In this document: piece by piece, positions 24,778-39,700 of the stretch
How the letters are laid out: each line of letters opens with the position of its first letter
How positions within the stretch are numbered: the stretch's first letter is position 1
Source: Tetranychus cinnabarinus
Taxonomy: Eukaryota > Arthropoda > Arachnida > Trombidiformes > Tetranychidae
Reading direction: 5' to 3'
Assembly: GCA_022266195.1 (NCBI GenBank)
Contig: WHVY01000003.1
Coordinates: 3,162,001-3,226,000 of the forward strand
DNA: 64,000 nucleotides
Made by a program: the position numbers and the translations under genes
Notes under the pieces: generated by a model
Databases searched by the model: none
The model's input: only the letters and a program-made list of their open reading frames with translations
Told to the model about the DNA's origin: nothing

Positions 24778-27700
24778 TCATTCAGTAGATGGCACAAGCT
24801 CAACTAAAAGTGAACTCAATAACTGAATAGGTTGAATCAAAGTTGCAATAACTTTTATTGTGAGCCAACCTTTTCTAAATGTTGATATTGAATGATTGAT
24901 AATGTCGATGCTTGGTTGTATTATAAGTCCATCATCACGTTCATATGTTCTAATGGTTAGTGACTTCGAAAAGTTGGCTATTGGAATGTTGTACTGAGCA
25001 ATGCATTTCAATCTCAATTCCTGCATTTGAAAATGACGCTTTTCCATCTCAAATCGAAGTCCAAGTTTAACCAATTTTCCACTTCGATCAGTATAACGGA
25101 CAAGTTGACTCTCATTTGCCTGTGAAAATTGAATGATTAAAGAGTTCAAAAACAAACATTAAATTGATTTGCAATGTTTAACTCGAAAGCAGAAGAAATG
25201 AAGAAACGATAAAAAAGCTGAATACAAAAATGAATCAATGTAATGCACCAATAATAGAAACGAAAGGAAACGGAAATTTTTCAACCAATAACATTTCGAA
25301 ACTTGTAATGTTCAACTTTTTGATGTCATTTTAAATGTAATGCATTAGCAGTAATATGTTCAATGTCAACGGCCAACACAAATGGTCCATTAATTTAATT
25401 TACTTTTTTTAGCTTTTACCTGGAATTTGGCTTTGCTTTTGTATACATTTAAAAATCGGAAATGAAGATTTTTGTTGGTTAACAATGGCATCTAAGAAAC
25501 AACAAAATCCAATAAAAGGTAATGAAAAACATTGGATGATAAACATTTCAATCAACAATTTTAATTTCATTTGGATTCTCTTTTAGCAACCTTTTCAGCT
25601 GAAAACTCATCAGAATGAGATAAAATGTTATCCTTTGAGTGAAAAGAAAAATGAAATTGAAAGTTTTCTTCTTCTCTTTTTCATCTACTTTATCATCTTG
25701 AAACTTTTCACCAAAAGTGAAGAAAAAACAAAACGAAAACTCTTTTTGTGGTTCCTTGAATCAGGTAAAATACAAACCAACAATCAACTTTATTTATCCC
25801 ATTGCATGTCTTTTCATTTTCACATCATTTCCATGTAAGTCTGACTGTTGTCTTGTATCAATGAAATATCAAAGATGGAAAATTCATTGCATTCATTGTT
25901 CGTTTAATCTGTATGAAACTTGAAACGTGAAATAACAATAAAGTTGAATCACAGTTCATAAATTAATATACAAACAAGGCTTACAGGACAGCATACAAAC
26001 ATTGAATCCATCATTATTTACAGTTTTGCATAGAGTTTCAGAGTTGTTGAACTAAATAATTGTTAAATGGTCAAATGTTTTTCAACTTTTTTGCATCAAA
26101 CATTTTGGTTCACCTTGCATTCAATGGAAGAATGCAAAGAAAAGGTAAAATTGAATAATCGCAATCAACATTTATTGGCTGTTTACAATTGTAAATATGA
26201 TACAATAGGAAACGCAATATTTCATGTTACATTCACTACTATTATTCAGTGAGGTAAGAAATGAGGCAAGCAAATATCAGGTAACCTTTTAAATGCTCTT
26301 TTTGTTCCAATTTTATTTAATCATATTTTTATCATTTTTCAAATTCTTTCTCAAACTATCATCGATAAAGTAGTCCTAAATTTAGTTTGAATGAATTATT
26401 TACTTTCCAAAATTATAAAGTTATGGCCTTAAATCGAATCGAATCGAAAAAATGACGAGTTTAAAAATCTTACTTAGGCGGAGATCAATTAGTCCGTTGA
26501 TTGACTGCTGACTTGCTACTCGAGTTTTGAAAGACCTAACTTAGTTTGCAACATACTCATTCATAAAATTAAGTTAATTTTGAATTCGAGAAAGGTCGAT
26601 TTTGAGTTGATGCGCTATCTATTATAGGATTTGAAATTTGCATTGTCATACATTGAGAATGGAAATGTTTATGAAATTAAAAGAGAAAAATGAAATAAAT
26701 TTCAAGATAAGAATCAATGATAATGTTTACAATTCAATCATGATCACCACACCCGTAATTCATGTCACCATCCACTTTACTCAGATTTTGTTTTTCCTTT
26801 TGCTCATCATTCCAATCTACTCAATCTCATCATCTCACCTCACGATGATCATCATCCAAAACCTCCTTGGATAATTCATCGCCTTGACATTAATATCATT
26901 AGCAATAGCGTCAAGTGCAAAAAATATCAAAAACTACCTTTTCTCATTGAAATGAAATTTCAACAATTTTTCCATTTTTCAACTCAACTGATATTTCATC
27001 TTATCCTCCTCCTAACCTTTCATTCCCTGGTGTAAAGTAAAGTCAGAGAAAGAAAAAGTTTGGGCGTTGTTCATCACCATTATCATGATGATGATGAGAG
27101 AAAAAATTTCATGATACTTTTGAAGTTTATCATGAAATATTGAATAGCCTTTAGATGAGTATACAAGGAATGCGAAACACACACAAACAGATAAACAAAT
27201 AAGGTAAGTCGATAGGCATTGAATATTACTCTTGTCATGTTAATGATAATCTGAGTCTTGGAATACAATTGAGTGTTTACCAAACAGCAAATGCAATATC
27301 AAAATATATTCAATCTTGTTTCTTTTCCTTTTCTCACCTCATGATTAATCTTATTCTGTGGATACAAGTGAAACTCATTTTTTCGCCCTCTTTTACTGAT
27401 GACTTCAACATGTTTGCTTTGTCACCAAACAGTTGAAGAGTTGAAAAGGTAATAACATTGAAAAGATGAAAATGAAAAAATAATGTGAATCTGAAAAGAT
27501 GATAATAAGAGCAAATGAGATGAACAAGATGACTGGCAAGAGTTGAACAGCCATTGAATATGACAAGTTGAACAATGAGAAAAGTAACACAAAAAATGCT
27601 TGGAAATCTTCCACAGAATCTCATTTGAATTTCATGACAACACCAAAAAACAGAACAAAAATGATACTTTAAATACTTGACTGGCAACGAAACTCATCAC

Positions 27701-30700
27701 TGATCTTTATCCTATTTAATGCTTAATCAAGTTGACAAATTTGATTCTCTTTTTCATCTTATTTCAGAACATTTCAGAACTTTTTTGTGGTTCAACATTT
27801 TCCATTTTCATCACCAAAAGATGAATTAAAACTGGAAAGGAAAAAGAAATTCCTGAAATCAAGTTAATTCAATTTGGATTACAATTTAATCAGTTCAATA
27901 ATTCTCCATGAAATGTTTAACTTCTCATTATCTTATTGTGATTCTCCTTTTTAAAGCCATTACATGATGATTATATTAATAATGATAATTTGATTGAAAA
28001 TGAACAACACAAGTAAGTGATTCAAAATGATTAACTTAACGATTGAACACTTGAACTACTTTCATTGCCATGTAATCAGCTTGAATCGTTTAACATTAAC
28101 TTTTCATAACTCTTTCAATTTCAATATTGAACAATTTTTTCAATAAAACTTTTCTTTCTGTAGAAGAAGAAAGTTTCATTTTTTTCAATTGGAAACAATC
28201 AAATTCATTGTATTGATGGAGTCTATTTTTTCTTGCTGTACATCACACACCCTGTTTGCTGAAGAGTAACATAAAGTTTCAGTTTGTCTGAAACCATGCA
28301 TCATGCATCATCATTATACACAGTCAATTATACATTTCATCAAGATGAGGAGAAGAAAAAAAGGTAACACGAAAAAAAGAGGCTTTTCTCTTTCCATTTC
28401 ACTCCAACCTTTTCATCTATTTGATCCAATTGAATGTGATTCTGCTAATTAACTTTACCTAATTATGATTACCTTGAATCTGTAATGATTTTATTAATAT
28501 TAGCAAAAATTAATGATATTATGCTTTCTTTTGTTCATTAATAATTGTTTTTCTTTTCCATTCATCATGCTAGATAACAAGTAGAGGGTTTATTTTTGAG
28601 GAAATGTTTTTTTCTTTGCTTGTTAAAGTGATTTTTTTACAATTCAAAGCTGAAAATGTTGAAAAAATAAACTTAAAAATTCCAAGTTATCCTAAGTTGT
28701 TCACTTAGAGCAACTACCATTTCCTCAGATTGAATTGATAGATAACTCTGAAAGATTCAATAGAAAATTTGATTTTTGCTTTAATAATCAAGAAAAATTC
28801 AATTATATAATAGTTCATTTACCAATTCAATGTTGCACAATGAAAGACTTGGACGGAGTATTGCGGGAGTATTGGGATTGAGGTTACTTAGGCAAACTTG
28901 AGAGCTGTTATGTCGACGGACTATCATTTCGTTAGCAAAAAGTTAATATAATTTTATATAAAAGTGTGCTAAACGAAGGATAACGCAAAGACCATATTGG
29001 TGCTTGAAATTTTATGCAAAACAGATTTTGAAGTGTGAAAGATAGTCAATATAACTGCAAGTTAGTTGTAGTTTTGTGTCGCAAAAGTTTGAAAAGATGA
29101 TGATGATACAGGAATTGGTCGTTTAACTTTCATCTTTTTGATAAAAGATTGGAACACTTGGAAACTCCTCAATTTCTTGCTTGTAGATCAGTTAGCCAAG
29201 AAAAACTCGTTTCGAGCTAATATGATAAACCAAATAACAAGAGAACAAGAAAAATATTGCATTTTAACTTGTAAATTAGCAAAGATATCTACAGTAAGCG
29301 GAACAAATTATTTACTCAGGGTCGGAGTTCGGGAAGTATGGACTACCGAAAGATTGAAATTGAAACTAAAATCTATCGAAACAAATGGATAAAGATTATT
29401 CCAAACAAACTTGTCAAGAGTGAATCGCACCAAGTAACGGGCTAGTGTCAAGTTTACCTCAAAACTATTTATCAAAAATCGTTTACTCGATCAACTCAAT
29501 CCAATAAACTATTATCACTCAATACGCAATCTTATCCATCACAACATTTACATTACAAACGACTTTTGTATAAACTCAACAGCAATTGATGAATGATTCC
29601 AATTACATGAAAAATGGCATCTAAAATTGGCTCAACTAAGCGAGACGTTCATCTATTTTCCTCAGCATTTGACTAGTCCAATCAATCGAACCTAATCTGA
29701 AATCAATTATGTTTCCAGTCGCAAAAGATAACAATTGAATAGTTTGAAGAGCTGAGTAAACACTAACCAGCAACTACAAGTTAACAGTTGCTATCGATTT
29801 CAATTGATTATCACAATCATCATTACCATCATTAAAAAGCAAACAAGCTAAATGAAATTGATATAAAGTCGACGAACAGAAAAGTCAAACTCCTTTGAGT
29901 AACAATAAAAAAAGCAAAATTACATATTATAATATATTAATAACAGAAAATGGAAGCTCAATTATCAATGTTGACCTTTTTTTGCATACTTCGTTTTACT
30001 TATTTAGCCTTCACTTGTTTAACCTTTAAATTACAGGTTTGGTGCAAAGTAAAACGTAAAAGAAGAATGATGATGATGAAGATAATGGAAGACTTGGATT
30101 CAGTTGAAATGATTATTAAAGGTTTTGTCAACCGATTATTTGGTTTTGCACTCAAATTGCTTCCGTTTGATTATCATATAATACACATTTTTCATTCCTC
30201 ATTCCCAGCAATTCCCTTTCACTCCCAGCCTCAATATTATCATTTTTTCCTATTATCAAGTTTAACTCATTATCTTATCAATATTTACCTTTACTCGGTT
30301 CCATTGGGATTTGTCTTGTTCTTTAAATGATAAGTTCTGATAATATTGTATCGTCTATTCAACATTTACAATTGAACTCTTTTTTTTACAGAATTTTTCT
30401 TTTCTCTTCATTCCATTCATTATTCCAATCCTTTTCTTTTCAACTCATTTTCTCACCTTTTTACAGTTCTATCTATGGATATAAATTATCGTTTGAATAT
30501 TAATGATGGAAAAGGTGATTTACTTGATGAGTTTAGAGGTAAATGTTAAGTCAATGTTCATTTGAAAAGATTTTCCACTTTTATCAGAATTTTCTTTTTC
30601 TGTCGAAACTGACCAATTGTTGACTCATGGAAAGTGTAATGAATAGAAATTCATTTTTTCGACTTTTCAGTTTGTTGTTTTATTTTTACTGGAAACTTGA

Positions 30701-33700
30701 TGATGATTACAAGTGATTATATGTTGATAAGCTTTTGAAATGAAATAAATTGAAGAAAAATGAACTCGAAAATAGAGTAAAAAGGTTTAATCATTAGTCT
30801 GGTATTATTGTTATTCTGGTATGCTAATGATATTCTGTTGAATGTATTATTTAATGATGAATAATTGATAATTTGAAATGTTGTTCTGATGGACTGTTGA
30901 AAGGGGCTTAGTTGAGTCTTAAAAGTGATACTCGATTGAAGAGTAGAAGGTAATAATTATCAAAAATGAAATGGAAAAGGAAAAGCAAAGGGAATTGTTA
31001 AAGTAGACTAACAAATCTCATGAGGGATAAAATGATGCGGGATTGTTGGTGTATCTTGTTGCCATGAAATATTGAGTTGAAAGGGAGTGAAAAAAGGGTT
31101 GAACTTTTGCTGGGAATGAAAAAGTTTAACGAGAAGAGAGTAAAACACTTTTGTGCAAAAGTACAGGATTGAGTTTCAATGAACCAGTTACAAGTAAATA
31201 ATGGTAACTGTTTTCATTACTTTCATGTTCCAACAATTTTAAACGACTATTGACGAAATTCAATGCTTCAAATGGACGCACTTGCAAAGAATCCAAAGTT
31301 TATTCAATCAATTTCTTGCAACGAGTACTTCTGTTGGAGTTTTTAAAGCGACTTCAGTTTATTTCAATTTTGCTGTTTGCCATTTCTAAGTTCATAAGTT
31401 GACTGATTGTTTATGATTAAGCTTAGGCTAACCCAAAATTGCAAATAAACTTCAATTATTTGAATAAAAATTTTTGTCTGAAGAGTTTTTGCAATTAAAA
31501 GTTAATTCTTTAAAATAATGTTTTGATGGAATATAAAATGCATGAAAAGAACATCTTTCTTTCACTTGATCCGGAATAGCTGAACTTTGATTGATACTTT
31601 TGATTGAAGCACGAAAAGTTATCGAAATGACAAGTTGTATGATTGTTTTGATTGGAATCGGTTTGTCTATTTTAATGCATTGAAATCGCTAATGATTGCC
31701 TCTCCATTTGTGACATTAAACTTGCAACACCCTTTACTTTGACTTTTAAAGTTATGTTTAGAACATTTTATTCGTAGTTTCATTTTAAGTTAACTTTCAA
31801 TATCCTTAGTTCAACTGTTTAGTGTTTTATTGGTAGATGGAAATGATTTTGGACAATAAATCTTTACAATTGATTCTGTAAACCAAACTCAAACTTTCTT
31901 CAATAAAATCATGTTGCTGAATATCATAGACAAGAGTTAATGAGATGATGTCCAGATACATGTACATATTAGAAACTTTCAATTAGCTTAGATCATTCGG
32001 TGTCAATCAATAATTACCAGCGGCCTCTGTTCGGTTGATGTTTTGTGGGAGCATATCTGATGCTAATAAAGCCATTGTTTTCGTTTTAACTTATGCACGA
32101 AACGTAGCTTTTAACTCAATTTCGCTTTGCTTATGATCTCAATTCTCACATTATCATTGTGGAAATAGGAAAAGGGTTTCAAATGCGATCCAAACATGCG
32201 ATGCGTTATTTTTCGAGAAATCGGAATGCTTTTTGTTTGCATCTTGCAGCACATTTCTATTTGCTTTCGCAAGAAAATCGAAGGTGGCATTCAAAACTAA
32301 ATGAATGAAGTAAAGCTTCAGCTAGAGACGTTCAGTCAATCAGAGCTATCTTTCCTAGATCATTTAATTTACAGATTACGCATTCAACACATCGAAGTGG
32401 ATTCCGAGCGTTCACATAAGTCTTCATGTACTGCCTCGTTACTACAATCCTTTTCATCAAAACGAGAATGAAAGCGTTTCGTATGTAATATTGTTCATTT
32501 CAGTTACAAACTGTTAGGATTCAAAATCAAGAGTAAAATTGAAATCTCAATATCCTGTAACCAAAGATGTCAAAGCAACAAATCAATACATTTGCAATTC
32601 ATGCAAAGAAGAGATCGATTCGTATTGTAAATGAGTGAAAAAAAGCAAGTTGAAGCAGTTTAACTGAAATGCTTTGTAATAAACAACTCCAACTGTGCTT
32701 TTAACGCAAAAAAGTTTCGGAAATTTGAAAGAAATTGAGAAAAAGAGAGCAAAAATAGTAAACGAAACTCGGCCCATGCAAAAAGAGCGAAAAAGCAAAC
32801 ATTGATTTTCCTTCATCTTCAAATCTCGAAGGATTTCTCCTTCCACAGACACGAACATAATTCTTATCATGTTATCTTGGTTCCTCTTTCATCTTCAACA
32901 GAATCGTTTTCTTGTTCCTTTCCTTATTTCCATTTTGAATGTTGAAAATTGATTACATGATAATGGCAAGGTAAAGGTTGCAATTGAAAAATTCAATTGT
33001 TGATGAAATGAAATATTACATTAATGGTTATGCTTGATGTTAACTGTTGTGTCTAAAAATGAAGGATAATTTGTTTGCTCAGTCGAGTTTAATTGATAAA
33101 GATTAAAAGAGACAAGTTAATGAATAATTTGATTTACCACTCGTCATTAGCATTTAATGATTAATTATATTTACACTTGCTATTCAAATGCCTTTTTTGC
33201 GTCTCTTTTCAACTCTTTTTTCCTCAACTTGATCATTCTTTTGTCAACTTTTTACTCGTTTTTTGTGCTTCATTTACACATTTATTGATATAATGTCCAT
33301 TATTCAAGTGCACTTCCCTTCACGTTAAGATTAATTAAGATGAGAATAGCAAGTAAATTGTGAATGAGCATGGAATTTTGCAATTCTTTAAATTATCTTC
33401 ACCATGAAACAACTTCTTCTCAAGTGTGATATTAATCATTTCAAGAATGTTGAACCGTTAAAACACTTTGCACTTGAAGTAAACAATTGACTAATTAATT
33501 GATTCAAACACCAATTTACTTGTTAGTTGAATGGAAAATTTTGCTTGACTTTTTGTTCTTTCACAAAATTCTGTTTCAATATTTCAATATTGATTCTTTT
33601 AAACTATTTTCTGGTTCTTCAAGACGATCATGTTGACGATCTTGCTTCGAATGATAATGATAAATTCAATGATGAATCAATAAACTAATGTTAATTTTTG

Positions 33701-36700
33701 AACAACAAAGTCGAAGACTATTTGCATTTTTTATCGTTTAAATTTCTTCTGCAACAAATTTTCGATTTAGTCTGTATTTACTTACCGATTTATTTTTAAT
33801 GAACCATTTAAGATGCGATTCTGATGTAGTTGTGCAGTTAAGATCCATGATTGAACCTACTTTGTACTTTGTTTTGCCACCTTCAATGATTGGACTTTCA
33901 GGTTCACGTTGATATAAACGGTCTGTGAGAAGAAGGAAAAAGTTGGTTGAAATCATTATTTGATGCTCTTTGAAGATGTTTGTTTCTTTCGGTTTTACCT
34001 TCATTCCAAGTGTAGTGTCCGTTGAATGTTCGATTCTTAGGTGTTCCTCCGCTTAATGTTATCGAAGATTCATATCGATAGACTAGAGTTATCGTTGATG
34101 TGCAGCGCAACTTGAGTGCACCACGAAGAAAATAGTTGCCCGTTGCTTTGAAAAAAAGGCCAAGTCGAGTTGCATTTAATTCTTGTGAATCAGTTTCAGG
34201 TTCATATTGTATCAATTGGTGTGGTAAGGCCTGAATGTGAAATAAATAAAGAAAGATTGATGCCAAAAATAGAGCACTTAATATTTCCAGTCGTAAAATG
34301 ATTAATCTCTAAAGCTTTTAAATGAAATTCAGACATTTCTATCAGAAAGAGGATTAGAAGCTATTTTGTTGTACAAAGTTATATCCAATCTTCGCAAAAC
34401 TATCAATTGTAGCAAACCGTTTGTTGTAAAACTCAACACAAAATCAAAGTACAAAATTATCCATTCGAGATCTGAGGTACATTGACTAGTCAATGAAAAC
34501 GACTTTTTTCAGTTCAACGAATGCGTTTTGCTAAGTATTGATGAGTTTTCACGTTAAGCAAGCACAACAAGTTTGATTGAAATTTCCCTGCAAAGTCCTG
34601 CAAATCTCTAGCAACATCGCTCTTTTTATTAACTTACAAGTCTTCAGTATTAGTTAATAATCACGGACGCCATAATTCATTATTACATTTCTTACAAAAG
34701 CACCTTATTTAAAGTCTATTCATGATTCTAATCCAGGTTCATGATCGTAATGTCTTGAATTTCTAATGTATGAATGTATGACAATTTGATCATTAAACAT
34801 GAAATTGCTTGACATTTCAAACTGGATCTTTTTCCAACTTTGATTTGTTTGTTTTGGAACGCAACTTGCAACAAACCTTTTGTTCATTGATGTGCCAAGT
34901 TAAGCTCTGGGGCGGATAGGAAGGGTTAGCAATACAAGTTAGATTAATGTGATTCTCCATTCCATAAACAGGTTCGCTTCCTTCAATGGATAATCCTTCT
35001 TTCGGTAATACTTTAAATTGGAAGCATTTTAATGATGAAAATAAAGAAACAAATCATAATTAGCTGCTCAAGTTACGATTGTTTTTTGCATAAACCTTTC
35101 AACACCTACCATTACTAAATGGCATTGTATGACAATGAGAATTGTATGCTAATTATAACATTTGTCTTTATTCAAAAATAACTTTTTCTTTTCTCGTGTT
35201 TCTTGTTTCAGTATATTTTTCATTGCATGAATCAACTCAACAATCGATTGGTGAAACAAATAATCTCGCTCTTGTAAGTATGCAAGTATAAAATGGTTGG
35301 AGTAAAAGTTATGCACTTATTTTTTCTGTATCATCAAACGTCATTTTTATTCTTGTTTTCAAATACACTTTTTGTCAGTTATTGAATTGTTATTATTATA
35401 TTTGGTGTGTGTTCATTGTAAGTTTTTGTATGAAATGAAACGATAAAGAGTTCAGAACAACAAATGATGAAAATAATCAATAAACGATTAAAGTTGTTTT
35501 GTAAATGTCGAGTGAAAAAAAGTACAAAACCAATATGATAATGGCGTGTTATTATTTTTAGATGTACAAATGGAAAAGATATTTATATTTTCTTGTTTCT
35601 TTTTCATTCATTCACAAATGTTGACACTTGATTTTTCATCACCAACATTATTGTTCATATGTAACATACAAATGAATACATTTTAATCAAGAAGTAACTA
35701 GAAACGTGAAGGTTAGTAACTCATTTTAATAGCTACATTGACTGCAAGGATACACATTACACAATGATCATTTACGAAATTATGAAAAGTCTATTAAAGA
35801 GCAATTGAATGATGCAATTATATTCACGAGCAATTTTAGTGCATCACTAGTTAACATTGATATCAAGTTTCAAATATTCATTAGTTGTGACTAGAAAATG
35901 CAAGAAAATTTAACTTTGCGTTATTGTCTAGTTCAATAGTATCTCTCTGGGTCCCAAGCCTGTCAATTTTGACTTGGAAGGGTGAAGTTTTAGGTTGAAG
36001 TTGGATAGACTAAGAGACTTCAAGTGTAACCATTTAACATTCAATAACCAACAAGTTGACTCGATGTGGTTATGTTGAAAATAGGCTGAAGGACGACTGA
36101 TATTTTGTGCTAAAGGCTCGTTGTGACAGGTTGATGTTGTGACTATTGATGGCTCAAAGGACGAGTGTAAAATTCTCTACTCGGTGCAAGGTTTTATTGT
36201 TAAAAGGCGTAATATTATAAAACTTTCTACTCGAACTTTTCTGTGGAATAATGCTGTTGCAATTGTTGAAGACACGGAAAACTTTCTAATCTTGATATTC
36301 TTATTGCTGCCAGCTTCATGACAACTTCGTCCGTAATAAGTAATGTTTTATTTTGCTAGAGCTTTCACTTGAATTACTACCGATGTGAACTGCGTTTTGA
36401 TATTGAATTGGATTTTTGATAGCTGTATGAACCGCTCGAGTTGATAGTAATGCTTTGACTGTTTGATTTGTTAGCTCGATCTCTGATACTCAAATCTATT
36501 ATGGTAGTGCAATTATGCCGACTTTAGGCACCAGGAATGCGGTTGATTGGGTTTAAATTGGAAAGACTGAAAACTTGAAGAACTCTTTTATGAACATAAT
36601 AAATGAAAAGTATCAATATCATGGCTCATGGATAACTAATTAACTCTGTGAATGAAATGTTTGCATTGAAATTTCATCAATTTCCAAGAATGCATTTTGA

Positions 36701-39700
36701 CTTTTTTTCGACTCTCTCTCTCTCTCAATGCAATTGCACAGATTGAATAGACTTGAATTGGGCTGGACATTTGAACATAATTAATCGTAGACCAAAAAAG
36801 AAACCAAAACTATCCAACATCTTTTCAATAACTCTTATTATTTCTCTTTTGCAACATTATCTGATTCGTATTGAACTTCTCAAAACTCCATCTAATACTA
36901 TCAATATAAACTTGAAATATTGCTTCAAATGAAGAGTAAATCAATACAAGTTTTTATCTTCTCTTCTTGTTCACTCACTCCTTGACCATCTTACATGTAC
37001 TTGCTCTATTAAAATTGATCTCGAAGTCCATTCATTTTACTTTTCTCATTCCATTTTGCTGATAAAATCTTTTACTTTTTATCTATTATTTTCTTCTCCC
37101 TTTCTCTTTCTTCCATTCCCATTACTCTGATATAGATAAACTTAAAAGTTCAGCATTTTACTTGACAATTGATTCAATTTTATTTCAAATACTCGATACA
37201 TTTCAAACAAAAATAAATTATCATTATTTTTCCCTTTTCTTTCATCTTTACTAGTTAGATTACCTGTTAACTTGACTTTCAATGCTTTCTCCTAGCAAAA
37301 TGTTTAGCTTGAGTTGTAAAAAAGCATCATCTAATAACAATTGGTTTCATTGCAGAACCAGCTTAGTTGGCCGAGAGAACAAAATGAAACATTCAATTTA
37401 ACTTACCGTAAACTTTCATCTGTCTTTCAGCTCTGACAGTGCTGAATGATGGACCCTCTGTTGATACTTCACATGCATAGTGACCCTCTGAAGTCAATTC
37501 AGTTTTCACTAAAAATGCATGTTTAGCTGAAGATCGGGATAACTATCGAAAGAAACAGATAACAAGAACAGATTAATATTTCAAAGAAAAGATGCAAAAT
37601 TCGATTTGACAAAGGGAATAATTGAGGAGTGTTAATGACATTTTCCCGTAGGACTGTTCTTTTCGAGAAGGTACGAAGACTGAGGTTTCATCATCAAGAT
37701 TCCCAATGAAGTGAGAATAAAGCTTCGATGTAAATTCTTAATTATCAGATACTTATGCTATTTTAGATCCAAATATTAAAGAAAATGAATTTACTGGTTC
37801 GAAAGGAAAAATAATGAGGCGCAACAATGGACTAGAGTTCATCAGCACAAACAATTCTTAACTTAATTACTCATGAGTTGATTTGTCACTACACACACCT
37901 CAGCTCATTGGCTCACAGATTGGATTGAATGAGCAAATCGAGCACTCGCTGAGTTAGCAAGATCAATGTAGTTCTGAAGTAGACCCTCTAAGTAACTGCA
38001 AGCCGAACCCATGAATGCTACTGTCTATGCACCAAACCAGACTAACAACCTGAGGTAACTTCAAGTTTTAACAACATTTCTAATGTAATGGAGTTTAGTC
38101 TTATAGTCTGAGTTCTTGGAGTTTTGGAGTTTTGAGAACTTGGATTTGGAAGAGAATGAAAATCTGAAAGTTGAATCAATTTGACTTTGATTCATGAGGT
38201 GTCAAGGAGTCGAAAGATTTGTGACGTTAAAACCTTAGCAAATGCTAGAACATATGAAAGCAAAAGTAAAACAATTTTTGTCGACATGAGACAGAGTTTG
38301 AACGTTGGAGCTTGGCATTCCATGAGTTGGAAAATAAGTTTTGCTCAGTTTTAATTCAGACCATTAAAAACTTTTCTGATCTCATTTCATTTACTATTCC
38401 ATGTAAGTCAACAAGACGATTTAAACCCTCACGGAATAGATAAATCTATTTTCTTTTGATTAAATAACAATATTATTTAAATTAAATGGCCAATTAAATT
38501 GACCAAATGGTCAATCGATCTTTACTCTTTTTACTCTTTCTTTTTCTCTCACTTTCAAATGCGTAATTAAGAGAAGCCAAAAACAAAACAAAAACTTTCA
38601 TTATTAGTTGGAACATGAAATTGCTATTATCGAGTTAAATTTGAATCGCAAAATGATATTTTTTTTTACTTTTGTTGAAACAGCTTATTAAATAATACAA
38701 CACATTATAATAAGAATGAGTGAAAAAAAGGTTTTCATGGAAATGAAGGAAAACATGAAATTTTACTGAACAAATAAATGAATTCTTGAAATCATAATTA
38801 CATGATTCAATACAAAACTCATTGCAGGTTCATTTAACTTTCAACACTGAGAAAAAGCTAAACCCCAAAATAAACTTGAAAACTCAGGAATGATTCCCGA
38901 GGAAAAGAAATCGCATTTCTCAGGTCAAAAGAGAAAAATTTATTTGCTCATTAAAATTCATATCAGTCATTTTTTATTGAAGTAAAGAGCCAAATTAAGA
39001 TTGGTAATTCAATCAAATGCAACCATGATAACCTCCCAGTTATCATTCCCTGTTATCCTCACTCCAACTCATTATCGAACATATTTTTATCACAATTTCA
39101 CACTATTCAATTTCAGGTTCAGCCACTATTTACTGCTGGTAACTTGGAATTTTCAATTCAAAATGTTTTCCTTTTTTCAGAGTTTTGTATTTTATTGTTT
39201 TCAAGTCTTCGATTTTACCAACATATTTGTTCAACATGAAAACCATCATTAACTTGATCATTCCCCAGCCAACATGAACATTTTTTTCTGACAGTTCATT
39301 GCTTTTCCACTCTTATCCATGCAACCTTTGAACGAGTCCCTTACATTTAACCTTCCATCATTATTCATAGTAAATCAAAATCGGAACTTTATTTAAGAGG
39401 GAAAAAAGTTTTGTTCATTTGCTTCGAATCATTGTTTCTGTTTTAATTGAATATCATTTCCTCTAATGAACTCGACAAATTCCTAGTTTAGGTGAACATG
39501 ATAAAGATTGTTATCTTGATCTTGTCTGTTCTGTTCAACTATTAAGTTCATTCTGAGCTAAATTGTTTTCTTTTCCTAATAACATGTTTACTTCTCATTT
39601 TGTTGCTTCATCTTGCACACAATTTTCATGTAACAAGTGAATTGTCAACTATGAATGCTTCAGGCAGTACAACAAATAGATTTTTTTGTGAAAGAAAAGG

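Noticed and set aside
27334..27687. 117-codon minus-strand frame with hydrophobic stretches.
   Set aside because: Phe/Cys/His-rich translation of T-rich DNA; a second overlapping frame looks equally good, which indicates chance.
29950..30330. 126-codon plus-strand frame inside the large Beat intron.
   Set aside because: Low-complexity Phe/Leu/His-rich translation with no domain, conserved start context or splice support.
36712..36727. TC dinucleotide run.
   Set aside because: Too short to be a notable microsatellite.
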